Below, piece by piece: positions 52,690-62,650 of a DNA stretch of 64,000 nucleotides; the stretch's first letter is position 1; each line of letters begins with the position of its first letter. Position numbers and translations under genes: made by a program. The notes under the pieces are model-generated. The model saw nothing but the letters and a program-made list of their open reading frames with translations, was not told the origin of the DNA and ran no database searches. Source of the DNA: JAUWPO01 sp965603285 (lineage in GTDB: Bacteria; Chloroflexota; Anaerolineae; Anaerolineales; UBA4823); assembly GCA_965603285.1 (NCBI GenBank), contig CBFDCK010000002.1:1-64000 (forward strand). Direction: 5' to 3'.

Positions 52690-54639
52690 TTAATTGTTAT
52701 TATCTGATCTGATTTCAACTAATGCTTCTTTAACCGATGGGAAAAGTGACATATCAGTATGTGGAAGAAATAATGCCGACATAAAGGCCTCGTAAAACGT
52801 GTTATCAGCCGATAACTCAATATATGTCATGCGTGATGCTATGTCTTTAATTCGGTTCAAGGCCTTCCGATCTAATAATGCGTAGTATGCGCCTTTCACA
52901 GACGTGTTCCCGAGAAATTCAAAGCGATCCCACGGCATATCCGGCAACAGCCCGATTTCAATCGCTTTCTCCACATTTATGTACTTCCCGAACGACCCTC
53001 CTATCAACATTTGCTCAGTCTCTTCTAATGGCACTCCTACACTTTCCGATAAAACACGATAACCGGCATAAATAGCGCCCTTTGCGCGTAATAGATTGTC
53101 AATATCTACCACAGTAATAACTATATCCTGCCCACTTTCTGTCTCTTCACCCCAAGCCACCACATACTCCAAACCATGTGCGCCGTCTCGAACACGTGCA
53201 ATATTGAGTGAAGTTTTGATATTTCCTGCTTTATCAACCACGCCAGTCATAAACATCTCGGCTAATAACGAAATTAACCCACTTCCACATATGCCGATTG
53301 GTTTTGAACCTCCTATTACTCGATAAGTTGGCTCAAAATTTTCACCACTAATCCACACTTCCTCTATGGCACCTTTTGTCGCTCGCATTCCGTCTACCAC
53401 GCCTGCCCCTTCAAACGCAGGACCTGCAGAGCAGGCACACGTAACCAGCCAATCATGCGAACCGAGTACGATTTCCCCATTTGTCCCGACATCCATGAAT
53501 AAAGTGGTTTTTGACGTATCATCCATGCCAGACGAATACACACCAGCCGTTATATCTGCACCCACATAACTTGCTATTCCAGGGAGGCAAATCACGGGCG
53601 CCTCTGGATCGATATCAATCCCAACTTCCTTGGCTGTAAGTGCCGGTATATCATTCACCGTAGTCACAAATGGAGATAGGCGAATGCTTGATGCAGGTAT
53701 ACCTAATAACAAGTGCATCATTGTGCTGTTGCCCGAAATCGTCGCCTTAACGATTTCTAGATTATTTATTTCACTTCCTCTTTTACGTTTACAGGCCTTA
53801 GTCAATAACTTGTGGATTGAATTTAATACTAAAGAGCGCATTTCTTCGGCACCGTTTTTATTGCTGGCATAAACAATGCGAGAAATGATATCTTCACCTC
53901 GCGATATTTGTTCGTTATACTCAGAGATTTGAACCCTTGCCTTCCCGGAGACGAGATCAACAAGCCACAGTGTCACAGTAGTTGTTCCAATGTCGATTGC
54001 TATTCCCCATATTGGATCATCTGGCGGTACTTTTCCAGGGATTATATCGATCATTCGCGCCTGGTTGAAACTTTCTCCCTCATCTTGGTTATCTAATAAT
54101 ACAGTTGTCTCCCAATCACCTTCACGCAAAATTGGGCCAACCCTGCGCAGCATTGCTAAAGGGATGTGGATATTTTCGTATCCAAATTGATTTCGTAAGA
54201 CGGTTTTTAAGCGGCTAGCATCATCAATTTGATCATCCATGCTGGGAGGTGTAAGTTTAAGTGTTATCCGTTGAATGGATTGGTCGCGTCTGTAATCATA
54301 GTCGTCTGGAACCTGGATTTCAGCGACTGTCCGGTCTGTAGTAAGGCGCCTCTCAATTTTCTCTTGCGGAGGTACAACGACATTTATATCGCCTTCAACA
54401 ACCGTCTGGCATGCCAAGGCGAAACCATTATCCACGTCCTCTTGGGATAGACGTACCACGCTGCGACGGCGTACAGAACCGGATGTCACCTGAACTGCAC
54501 ACCGTCCACAACGTCCCTGCCCTCCACAGGGTTGAAAGATATCGATTCCAGCCAAACGTGCTGCTTCGATAAGCAAACTTCCGGTTGGAACACTTACAGG
54601 TTCTGGAGCGGTATCAAATACAACTATATGTTCAGCCAT
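52690..54639 (-). CDS. acsV: Corrinoid activation/regeneration protein, AcsV-type (2Fe-2S + ASKHA)
   Basis: This ATP-dependent protein reductively reactivates Co(II) corrinoid in the CFeSP. The 649-aa layout: an N-terminal [2Fe-2S] ferredoxin domain with CGGQGRCGRC and a later Cys in LACQTV (about residues 39-48 and 80), a linker domain, and an ASKHA-type ATPase (DUF4445/RamA C-terminal) starting at GIAIDIGTTTVTLW (about 215-228), with TKTTLFMDVGTNGEIVLG and AGPAFEGAG. The ATPase elements are complete. It lies between acsC and acsE, the usual place. Confidence 0.9.
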   Translation of the reverse strand: MAEHIVVFDTAPEPVSVPTGSLLIEAARLAGIDIFQPCGGQGRCGRCAVQVTSGSVRRRSVVRLSQEDVDNGFALACQTVVEGDINVVVPPQEKIERRLTTDRTVAEIQVPDDYDYRRDQSIQRITLKLTPPSMDDQIDDASRLKTVLRNQFGYENIHIPLAMLRRVGPILREGDWETTVLLDNQDEGESFNQARMIDIIPGKVPPDDPIWGIAIDIGTTTVTLWLVDLVSGKARVQISEYNEQISRGEDIISRIVYASNKNGAEEMRSLVLNSIHKLLTKACKRKRGSEINNLEIVKATISGNSTMMHLLLGIPASSIRLSPFVTTVNDIPALTAKEVGIDIDPEAPVICLPGIASYVGADITAGVYSSGMDDTSKTTLFMDVGTNGEIVLGSHDWLVTCACSAGPAFEGAGVVDGMRATKGAIEEVWISGENFEPTYRVIGGSKPIGICGSGLISLLAEMFMTGVVDKAGNIKTSLNIARVRDGAHGLEYVVAWGEETESGQDIVITVVDIDNLLRAKGAIYAGYRVLSESVGVPLEETEQMLIGGSFGKYINVEKAIEIGLLPDMPWDRFEFLGNTSVKGAYYALLDRKALNRIKDIASRMTYIELSADNTFYEAFMSALFLPHTDMSLFPSVKEALVEIRSDNNN

Positions 54640-54676
54640 ATATATAAATTTTGGCTTAGCTTTTCTCCCCTATTCT

Positions 54677-56008
54677 CTATAAAGCCTGTTCCATAAATTT
54701 TGGTATATCGATTGCTTCCCGAGGACCTACCCGTATCTCCCATTCAGGTAATTCTTCCTCCAATTCACCCGAGAGCACGGCAGTATGACCCGGGATGACG
54801 ATACGCTTATTGCTTATCTTATCCGGAACATTAAATTCTTTTACCGATTTGGCGATGCGTTCGGCATCAAATTTTCCTGCTGCCCATGCTGTGAGAACAC
54901 TCATCCCTTCCGCGTCGGTAACCATTAACCATGCCGGCTTGCCCGAACTTTCTACTTCGTTCGCTACACTGAAGTAAGTAATACTGAAGTTCGTGGTAAC
55001 TAACAAGGGATCTTCAGGCTTGGGATCATTGATCTCGTACACCCCTGGTTTTACCTGGATGGGTTTTTGTGGGTCAGTAAAGATATTCTCTCGTAAGACT
55101 AATAGTGGATAAGCTGTTTCAGGGCTGAAGTGATCGAGCACAATGAAACCGCTGTATTTACCAATAGCTTGCGCCGCCAGCATGACCTCGCGTGTCTGAT
55201 TGCCCACATCGCCCGGGAAACTTATGATCGGGAATCCAAATGGGCGGAATGTCTTCTTAAGTGCCATACGCCGCATTATTGTGTTAGCATTTAATGTACC
55301 ATGAAAACCGCGCTGGGTCGGTGAAAGAACCAAATCTTTCACACCTGCGTTCTGAAGCTTTTCGGTCAAGTCTACCATTTCATCAATCGAATCAGCTTTC
55401 ACACTTAACGGGAAATCATTCTCTTTTGCGAATTCAGCCATGGATTCCCAGTTTTCCATCGTTGCATTGCATACCAAAGGTTTTTCATTTTCAACCAATT
55501 CGGATATGCTCGACTTTATGGAATCCAGATCGCCAATTAAGATCAATGGTTTGTGGCTTACTTCGCGTACGGCAGCCACTGCTGCTTTAAAATCTCCACC
55601 ATCTGCTTGAACAGCAAATCCACTAATTGATAGTTCGATGCCCACATATTCAACCTTGTAGCTATCAGCCGGTGATACTTTTGCCTTGATATCCTCGGGA
55701 GTTTGGCTGTCATAAACACGTATAAACAGACCAGGTCTACTGTAAAAGGTTTTCTCGTGTCTAAAGAGAACCACCTCATTTCCTGCCTTTATTTCATAGC
55801 CGTTTGAATTAATTGAGATTGGGCGCACAGGTGGCGCGGCAGCTTCCGACAACTGTTCCTTAGCCTCTTCGCTGACATGAGGACACAGGGAGAGCTCTAC
55901 TTGTTTTGCCGCCAATTTCATTGCGAATGCCAGGCAAGTGGGAAAATCACAATCCTTACAATTCGTTTGGGGTAGTAGTTTGTAAATCTGAATGCCAGAT
56001 AGTGCCAT
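54677..56008 (-). CDS. acsC: Corrinoid/iron-sulfur protein large subunit (AcsC/CdhE)
   Basis: The large CFeSP subunit carries the [4Fe-4S] cluster that keeps cobalamin reduced, and binds the corrinoid with the small subunit. The 443-aa protein has the N-terminal cluster motif in TNCKDCDFPTCLAFAMKLA plus LSLCPHV, a TIM barrel, and a C-terminal cobalamin-binding domain with LTAWAAGKFDAERIAK. It lies between acsB-acsD and acsV. No separate small-subunit gene exists here because that subunit is fused to AcsB. Confidence 0.92.
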   Translation of the reverse strand: MALSGIQIYKLLPQTNCKDCDFPTCLAFAMKLAAKQVELSLCPHVSEEAKEQLSEAAAPPVRPISINSNGYEIKAGNEVVLFRHEKTFYSRPGLFIRVYDSQTPEDIKAKVSPADSYKVEYVGIELSISGFAVQADGGDFKAAVAAVREVSHKPLILIGDLDSIKSSISELVENEKPLVCNATMENWESMAEFAKENDFPLSVKADSIDEMVDLTEKLQNAGVKDLVLSPTQRGFHGTLNANTIMRRMALKKTFRPFGFPIISFPGDVGNQTREVMLAAQAIGKYSGFIVLDHFSPETAYPLLVLRENIFTDPQKPIQVKPGVYEINDPKPEDPLLVTTNFSITYFSVANEVESSGKPAWLMVTDAEGMSVLTAWAAGKFDAERIAKSVKEFNVPDKISNKRIVIPGHTAVLSGELEEELPEWEIRVGPREAIDIPKFMEQAL

Positions 56009-56094
56009 TGTAAGTTCTCCAATACGTGTCGTGCATTATTTAGATTATTAATTGTTTAATGCGCAACCCGAATTTATCTACAAATCTTCATAAC

Positions 56095-59000
56095 CTATTT
56101 ATTTTCTTTAGTTAAATCATCAATTGCTTCTTTAGTTCTCCTTAAGCTCTCCGGATGCCGAAGCACGACGATGTTCGCGCCAGATTCAATCAACATAACA
56201 GAGGTGAGTGTCTCCCATGTGATCGCTCTTTCGAGCCATTCTCCCCATTCCTCTGGAACACCCTGTCCAACCTTCGATTCTTTTGCTTTCCAGCATTCTT
56301 GACCAGGGGTTAATAGCATCGGCATTTGAGTCATGCTGTCCCCTTGGAGAGCAGCCAATCTCAAGCGCTCCATTACCGAATAGCCATATTCAAACCCATA
56401 GCCGAGTGCACCGGTGGTCGGATCCATCACAATTTGATCCAGCGGTAAACCCATGTCGCTAATCAGGATATTAAGCTGTTTGGCTAAATTAACGTCCATT
56501 GCTGTACGAGCATCAACGAGATGACCATTTGCCATCGCAGCAGCAACAATTGTACGATAGTTTTTATCTTCACACACACCCAACAGCAAACGTTCACCGC
56601 TGAATGCATCCGCAATCGGAACGAGAAACTCATTATCAACATCTGCTTGACCCGGACCAAATACAATCAATGGGAGACCGCTAGATTCAAGGACAGACCC
56701 GACTGTGTTTACCGCGTTATCGGCTGTACTTGGATTGCCATCCCTGTCTGTCACTGAGAGGTCCAACATGAGTAATTCTGCACCTGCCTCTTCGGCAGCT
56801 TTTGCCCATTGGGCGGGCTCATCTACCACTGAACCCCATTCGTCTAGTAGGAGTTGGGACCAATCCTCTGGACGGCGGTCATTGATCTCGATTGCAAGAA
56901 CAGGTTTGTTTGGCATTTCACCTTCAAAATCCATGAAAGGCATTGCCGTTTCACCACCCACAACTACTTTCCTCGTCCGGGTACCACCCTCTTCCTTTGT
57001 AGCTCCAAGAGTTACTTCCCTAACCTGACCGTGCCACTGCTCTTTCAAGATTTCCGTCTTCGTGTCCTGTTTGAGCCAGGGTTTATCGGGGGGAAGTTCA
57101 AGTACTTTTTTTTCAGTCTTCCCCGTAACGGATGGTGGAGGAGCCTCCGGCGCGGCTGAAGGTGGTGCCATGGGAGCAGTTGGCGCACCTGGAATTTGCA
57201 GAGTTAATGTATCAATACCACCCAGCTCTGCCAGGGCGGCTATCAATGCCCTTCGCAGCATTTCAACTGCTCTCTCTGCCTTGTCGACCGGTTCAGCGCT
57301 CACTTCTACCACAGGTGGTACAGCAGCCGTAGCAACCACTACTTCAGGCTCTGGTGCTGCCTCAACTATTTCTGGTGTAGTGGTCTCCTCAACGACTTCG
57401 TGTTCTTCTTCGGTAGGATCTTCAGCTTTCTCAATTGCAGCTTCCACCACGGCTTCAGCCTGTGCGATCGTCACTTCAGCAGGTTCTGGCTCTCTGTCAG
57501 ATTTTGCTTGCATCGGCTCCATCTTCAGAACTGGGTGATCTTTCTCATTAACCCAATCAATTAATTCTTCTACAGTTGTGACAGTATTTCCATCGGCAAT
57601 ACGTTCGATCAAATCGGGAACACCTTCCCTGACTGCGCTGGCTTGAAATTCAGCAGCCATGGTCTCTTTTAGTACACTGCTCATCCAAACAACACGCTTG
57701 AAGCCCCCATCTGCGGAGATGAACTTGGGGCTGATCAAATAAAACTTGCCAACACCCATAACCCCAGGCGTTTGCAAACCACCACCGGCGATACCAGCCA
57801 AAGTGCTGAAAGTCATCCCAGCTGGTGTCATACCTATGTCTTCTCGACTGACTATCATCACCCCGTTTAATTCCGGAATTACCATAACGATGCACTCGAA
57901 GCAACCACAAGCAGTCATCGGATTTTCCATGATTGAGTACATGGAAACTTCTTTAACTACTCCATGAGAACCAACTTTGGCATAGTCATTTGTCCCTTCC
58001 CAGTAACCCATTTCCACGTCTATGGGCTTCCCCAGTTTAATTGGCTGATTGGGTCCGGTTGGATTAATGCTGAAGGACGCTTTACAGTCCAACCAATTGT
58101 ATGCCCCACATAAACCTAATCGCTCTGGGCTTACCACACATACATGGTCCGGTGCGAAGGACTGGCACAAAGTGCAGGAATAGAATTCATCCACTTTATT
58201 GTCGGTTAAATCAGATAAACGACGGTTGCGGAAGTCGTACGATTCCCGAGCTTTCGCCAACCACTCCTGGATTTTTTCGGGGTCGGTAAATATCGTTACC
58301 TGTACTTTGTCCACGATAGCACCAAAGTCGTTCTTGAATCGAGCGTGCAAAATCTTGCCAAAATGCTCAAGGTTAAAACCTTTCTCAGCCGCCCCATTCG
58401 ATATTCTTATCCAGGCGATGTCACGTTGACCAATGTGCTGTATTCCAGATGCGCCATTTATAAAGTAATGCACTTGGCGTTCGAGCACCGGTTCGAAATC
58501 ATCTTGCATCTGTCTTCCAGCTACTTTGACGATAATCCCCATATCGATGCTGCCCTTAGGTTCAACATCCTCGAATCCCGGACCGATGACTTCAACTTTG
58601 CCATCCACAACTTCATCTAATGGAGCCATATACAGGTACTCAACACAGCGCGAGTATTTTCCACCAAACTCAATGCGCATATCATTTTTCCGGACTACCT
58701 CTCCCTCAAAAGCAGAGCCATAGGGAACCGGAACTGGAACTTCCGCCAATTTGATCTTTACACCCCGGATTTCAATGCACTTTTGCACCAATCGCTCCGC
58801 TCTCTCCAGATCGTCTTTGCCTTCAATTTCTTCAAAAGGCATCGAGACAACATGTTCGTACGTGGTGACTCCAGTAGGCAGGATCTCAGGGATGACCGTG
58901 TCGGCGATGACAGGAAAACCGTAATTGATCGCGCCTGCCGCAGCCGCGTATTTCAGATCATCCACTTCGCCCAACGCTAAAACAAAAGCAAAAACGCGTT

Positions 59001-59781
59001 CCTTGTTGTAGAGCAAGATTTCACGTGCCTGACCTGCTTTTAATCCACCAAAGGTAAGAGCCGAGCGAGTTGCAAAGCCTATTGCATAAATTGCGCTCAT
59101 CGTATCTGTGCCAAATGGAACCGTATAAGTGTCGTACCCAAGCTCAACACCTTCTTCCATCAACTGGTGGATGATACTGCGACCATTTACATTTCCTGAA
59201 AGGAAGGTAAGGATATTGCGTTTCTGTAATTCGCGTACAATTTGGACTGCAACTTCGTTTGATTTAGCTGCTCCAACAATTGCAGCAAAACCAGGCATAC
59301 GACCATCAACCAGTTGAATGCCCCACGAACGCAGTTGAATATCATCAATCGGACCGTTCAAATGCCCCCCATCCATCCCGGTCCCATTATCAGAGTATAC
59401 GGTACCTCCCGCCAACTCGAAACCCGCCATCGGCTCTGGTTGAAGACCGTAAATAAATCTAATGGCTTCAATCGTTTCAGCAGCTAGCAATGTTGCCATC
59501 CCGCTATCTAATGTTTCACCAAGATAAGGGGTCCAATGTTTTTCGGAAGGTAACGGATGCAGGAGCTGGCGTGCTTGCTGCAGGACAGGTTCCAATTCAC
59601 CTAAAGATGTGACTTCCCGACCTGTCATGCCAAATATCGTCGGTAAGAAATAACCTGTGTTTGGGAAAGCAACCGGCGTGTCTGGTCCCTTTTCGGACAA
59701 AGATTTTTGAAGCATTAATTCGGCTTCGGTGACCAGCGCGTTTGATCCCCGGATTGCACGTGTTGCTATATAACGAGACAT
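56095..59781 (-). CDS. acsB: Acetyl-CoA synthase fused to CFeSP small subunit (AcsB-AcsD)
   Basis: A 1,228-aa fusion. Residues about 1-755 are the bacterial-type acetyl-CoA synthase, with the N-terminal CODH-contact domain that archaeal CdhC lacks. A-cluster cysteines lie in SCTLC (536, 539), VCVV (548), LCGA (558) and CGCFEC (625, 627). A Glu/Ala/Pro-rich linker (about 760-900) leads to a C-terminal domain (about 905-1228) homologous to the CFeSP small subunit AcsD/CdhD (VREVTLGATKEEGGTRTRKV, NYRTIVAAAMANGHLVDART, MDPTTGALGYGFEYGYSVME). Normal sizes are about 730 and 320 aa. The enzyme makes acetyl-CoA from CO, a methyl group and CoA. The frame is uninterrupted. Confidence 0.92.
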   Translation of the reverse strand: MSRYIATRAIRGSNALVTEAELMLQKSLSEKGPDTPVAFPNTGYFLPTIFGMTGREVTSLGELEPVLQQARQLLHPLPSEKHWTPYLGETLDSGMATLLAAETIEAIRFIYGLQPEPMAGFELAGGTVYSDNGTGMDGGHLNGPIDDIQLRSWGIQLVDGRMPGFAAIVGAAKSNEVAVQIVRELQKRNILTFLSGNVNGRSIIHQLMEEGVELGYDTYTVPFGTDTMSAIYAIGFATRSALTFGGLKAGQAREILLYNKERVFAFVLALGEVDDLKYAAAAGAINYGFPVIADTVIPEILPTGVTTYEHVVSMPFEEIEGKDDLERAERLVQKCIEIRGVKIKLAEVPVPVPYGSAFEGEVVRKNDMRIEFGGKYSRCVEYLYMAPLDEVVDGKVEVIGPGFEDVEPKGSIDMGIIVKVAGRQMQDDFEPVLERQVHYFINGASGIQHIGQRDIAWIRISNGAAEKGFNLEHFGKILHARFKNDFGAIVDKVQVTIFTDPEKIQEWLAKARESYDFRNRRLSDLTDNKVDEFYSCTLCQSFAPDHVCVVSPERLGLCGAYNWLDCKASFSINPTGPNQPIKLGKPIDVEMGYWEGTNDYAKVGSHGVVKEVSMYSIMENPMTACGCFECIVMVIPELNGVMIVSREDIGMTPAGMTFSTLAGIAGGGLQTPGVMGVGKFYLISPKFISADGGFKRVVWMSSVLKETMAAEFQASAVREGVPDLIERIADGNTVTTVEELIDWVNEKDHPVLKMEPMQAKSDREPEPAEVTIAQAEAVVEAAIEKAEDPTEEEHEVVEETTTPEIVEAAPEPEVVVATAAVPPVVEVSAEPVDKAERAVEMLRRALIAALAELGGIDTLTLQIPGAPTAPMAPPSAAPEAPPPSVTGKTEKKVLELPPDKPWLKQDTKTEILKEQWHGQVREVTLGATKEEGGTRTRKVVVGGETAMPFMDFEGEMPNKPVLAIEINDRRPEDWSQLLLDEWGSVVDEPAQWAKAAEEAGAELLMLDLSVTDRDGNPSTADNAVNTVGSVLESSGLPLIVFGPGQADVDNEFLVPIADAFSGERLLLGVCEDKNYRTIVAAAMANGHLVDARTAMDVNLAKQLNILISDMGLPLDQIVMDPTTGALGYGFEYGYSVMERLRLAALQGDSMTQMPMLLTPGQECWKAKESKVGQGVPEEWGEWLERAITWETLTSVMLIESGANIVVLRHPESLRRTKEAIDDLTKENK

Positions 59782-59806
59782 AAACTACCTCCTACATACC
59801 TATTAT

Positions 59807-61825
59807 CTAATCAGCAGCCACACCATATAAGGCTGCCCTTCGTTCCGCTAGTGGGAGTTCCTCAAGTTCAATCATTCTCGAATCGCCACTCTGTCCGAAA
59901 CGTTCAGGATCATAAGCGACCAAACCCAGCTCGGCACGCTTTTTATCGATATGTTCAAGCGTCTTCTCTATCGTTTCATCAGGATCTGGGATGAATTCCA
60001 TCTTACCGCCGTATAATTCTTCCCATCCTTCGCTGATGAAGTTCGAGACAATATCGCTATCAGAAACCCGGTCCGGCATGCCGCTGACTGGTGAAGTCCC
60101 ACCAAATATTACATAAGCACCTGATGCCATACAATATGTACCAATTGAGAGTGCTTTTTCGCTCATCCATTCTGGTGCCAAGCCCACAGCTGGAATCTGG
60201 TCAATGTCATCTCCTAGACCACCCTCTTCAACCACCTGTGTCAGGACGGTCAGAATTCGAGCGTTGTCAACACAAGAGCCCATATGCAAAACTGGTGGAA
60301 TCCCAATCGTTTCACAAATTTCACGCAACCCCGGTCCTACTTTGTCCAACCCAGCTTCACCAAGCAGCAACCCCATCTTCGCGCTGGCGATAGCACCGCA
60401 GCCGGTCTCCACAACCAGTACATCCTGCTTAAGCAGTTCTTCTGTGATATATGTGTGAAGATAATCCTGTTGGCTGCGAGCATTGTTGCAGCCCACGATA
60501 GCAGCCACACCTCTTATACGCCCCGAAATGACTGCATCATTTAAAGGTCTGAACGAGGCCCGGTACGCTCCTCCCAACATATAATTGATATATTCGTGAG
60601 AAAAACCTGGGATTAAATCTTCGCGGTGATCAGGGATATGGATTTTACCACGGTTCTGGTAATTATCAACAGCTTTTCGGAGGATATCCTTTGCTATGGA
60701 CAAAGCATGGTGTTCATCGAATTCAATATGCGTTGCCCCTTTAATTTTTACTTTTGGTGAAGTGGTTATGATCAACGTATGGAAATTGCTCGCCAGCCCA
60801 ACTAGCGCTTGCATAATGCATTGAACGTCAACAATCATCGCTTCCACAGCGCCTGTAAGGATGGACAATTCCTGGTGCAGGAAATTGCCTGCAGCAGGGA
60901 TTCCCTGGCGCATAAGGATTTCATTGGCAGTACAGCAAATTCCAGACAGGTTAATTCCCTCAGCGCCGGCAGCCCTTGCGTATTCAATAATCTCTGGGTC
61001 TTGAGTGGCAGCCACAATCATTTGGCTGAGAGTAGGTTCGTGCCCGTGAACGACAACATTTACCATGTTATCTTTAAGAACACCCAGGTTCGCTTGCCCT
61101 AAAATTGGGGCCGGTGTTCCGAATAGAATATCGGACACATCAGTCGCTATCAAGCTGCCGCCCCATCCATCCCCAATAGCAGTTCGGACTGCATGCTGGA
61201 GGATGTGTTCAGCATCTTGATCATCACCAATATGGGTACGGTGAAGACATTCAACGATTTCGCGGTCAATACCACGCGGCATTACGCCAGTGTCTTCCCA
61301 CAACTTTTGTCGCTTCTCTGGAGCACGTATAACCGGTATTACTTTCCCTTCCTGCTGACCAAACTGTGATAGATATAAATCCGCCAGATCATTTGCAATC
61401 TCATTAGGCGAGCGATCTTCTATTGGTATGCCATAGGTTGCAGCCAATGTCCGTAATTTCGCCACATCTCGAATGACATAACCCTCTGTTTCACCGTTAG
61501 CAACTGCTTTAAGGGTCATTGCCATGCCTCGCCCGTGATCAGAGTGTGCCGCAGCCCCAGCAGCGATTGCACGGATGAGATTGCGCGCTTGAACTGTGTC
61601 AATCGTTGCGCCGCAAACACCCGTTTGACCTTCTTTCGTTAGGCGGCATGGACCCATACTGCAGATTTTGCAACACATTCCAGCGCCACCAATATTACAA
61701 GCGGTAGATTCATCGGCTCTGCTGAATGCGGTGCTAATACCGAGCTCATCAGCGCGAATTAACATTTCTTGCGCTGCGGGGTCTGCTGTGCGTTCTTCTT
61801 GTGTCCTCTTCTTTTTTGCCATCAC
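59807..61825 (-). CDS. cooS: Anaerobic carbon monoxide dehydrogenase catalytic subunit
   Basis: This Ni-Fe-S enzyme reduces CO2 to CO for acetyl-CoA synthase (AcsA role). At 672 aa it matches the family. N-terminal cluster ligands are in ACNIGGAGMCCKICSMGPCR plus GVCGAT. The NLSGICCTANEILMRQG and QCIM segments, GCNN (about 445) and ETGCGAIASAKMGLL near residue 472, and SYC-like CMASGAYVIF provide the expected C-cluster cysteines and His residues. It begins one base past the stop of the HMA-like gene and is 26 bp from acsB. CooC, the Ni-insertion ATPase, is not in the window. Confidence 0.93.
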   Translation of the reverse strand: MMAKKKRTQEERTADPAAQEMLIRADELGISTAFSRADESTACNIGGAGMCCKICSMGPCRLTKEGQTGVCGATIDTVQARNLIRAIAAGAAAHSDHGRGMAMTLKAVANGETEGYVIRDVAKLRTLAATYGIPIEDRSPNEIANDLADLYLSQFGQQEGKVIPVIRAPEKRQKLWEDTGVMPRGIDREIVECLHRTHIGDDQDAEHILQHAVRTAIGDGWGGSLIATDVSDILFGTPAPILGQANLGVLKDNMVNVVVHGHEPTLSQMIVAATQDPEIIEYARAAGAEGINLSGICCTANEILMRQGIPAAGNFLHQELSILTGAVEAMIVDVQCIMQALVGLASNFHTLIITTSPKVKIKGATHIEFDEHHALSIAKDILRKAVDNYQNRGKIHIPDHREDLIPGFSHEYINYMLGGAYRASFRPLNDAVISGRIRGVAAIVGCNNARSQQDYLHTYITEELLKQDVLVVETGCGAIASAKMGLLLGEAGLDKVGPGLREICETIGIPPVLHMGSCVDNARILTVLTQVVEEGGLGDDIDQIPAVGLAPEWMSEKALSIGTYCMASGAYVIFGGTSPVSGMPDRVSDSDIVSNFISEGWEELYGGKMEFIPDPDETIEKTLEHIDKKRAELGLVAYDPERFGQSGDSRMIELEELPLAERRAALYGVAAD

Positions 61826-62227
61826 TTAATCCTCCATTTCAGTTTTTATGACACCAATACCTGGACAGTTCCATAAGGGTCTGCCCGAATAACTAACATT
61901 TTGTGCAAAACCTACTGTTTGCTGGCTTTTTTCAAATACCTCTGTATGGCGAAAGTACGATTTGGATCGGTCTGCTTCTAGGTATGTCGCTGAATCCGCT
62001 TCGACAGGAAGCTCCCACTCACCAAGATAACCCGCTTCTTGCAACTTCGTTTCGATTTCCTGATCATCTAATTTTTCAGGATTGAAACTTACCTCAACCA
62101 TATGGAAAGTACTGCTTGCATAGACTTCTTCAACGCCAGGTAATTCGAGCAATATACGCCGCACCTCCACAACATGGTGGTCACCGTACATCGCTGGCAG
62201 GTTAAAAGATATTGTTTTCATTGGCAT
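61826..62227 (-). CDS. Ferredoxin-fold (HMA-like) small protein of the CODH operon
   Basis: The 133-aa protein has an N-terminal HMA-like alpha/beta fold (ISFNLPAMYGDHHVVEVRRI, LPGVEEVYASST, VEVSFNPEKLDDQEIETKL) but no CxxC metal motif. HH and CPG residues later in the sequence could bind metal. The C-terminal 50 residues are not recognisable. It directly abuts cooS, so it may assist nickel handling or CODH assembly; this is inference from position. Confidence 0.65.
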   Translation of the reverse strand: MPMKTISFNLPAMYGDHHVVEVRRILLELPGVEEVYASSTFHMVEVSFNPEKLDDQEIETKLQEAGYLGEWELPVEADSATYLEADRSKSYFRHTEVFEKSQQTVGFAQNVSYSGRPLWNCPGIGVIKTEMED

Positions 62228-62650
62228 TTTCCTTTGTTATTTTATTGTCTTCTTTTTATATGGTTTTCTTGAAAATTTAGTTCTATTACTTCTTTTTTTT
62301 GTACAATTATGAAAAAAGCCTCGCTTAGAAACCCATTGGGTTAATCAAGCCAGGCTGAACGACTTGGTGGGGTCTTGAAGTAACATGATTCAGATTTCTA
62401 TGATGACGACTAATAATTCGATGTTCACCATTAAATACGTAATTGACACAGATCATTGCTAATCGCATTTTACTAACTGAATTTAGTTTTGATATTCCCG
62501 ATTCTCGCAATTTATAACAAAAATGTAATTGATGGACAAGTGACAAATATAACTATTTTTGTATGGTTTTTCTTCACACGGGTTCAAACAGTGGTTTTCT
62601 TTGATTTTTAGTTATTATTATAATGAAAAATAGGCATCTTTATCCATATT
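62228..62650. other. Gap upstream of the CODH operon
   Basis: A 423-bp AT-rich gap. The terminator of the upstream activator gene lies at 62312-62355, so the CODH/ACS operon should start from a promoter within about 62228-62310; no strong -35/-10 pair is visible. The rest, to 62650, shows no gene. Confidence 0.55.
62312..62355 (-). terminator. Terminator of the second corrinoid-activator gene
   Basis: On the minus strand a two-layer hairpin forms: outer arms around GCCTGGCTT / AAGCGAGGC and inner AACCCA / TGGGTT, ending in TTTTTT (62312-62317). It isolates the gene at 62651 from the CODH operon. Confidence 0.75.

Noticed and set aside
57062..57538. 158-aa Ser/Ala-rich plus-strand frame
   Set aside because: Antisense to the Glu/Ala/Pro linker of the AcsB-AcsD fusion; composition alone explains the long open frame.
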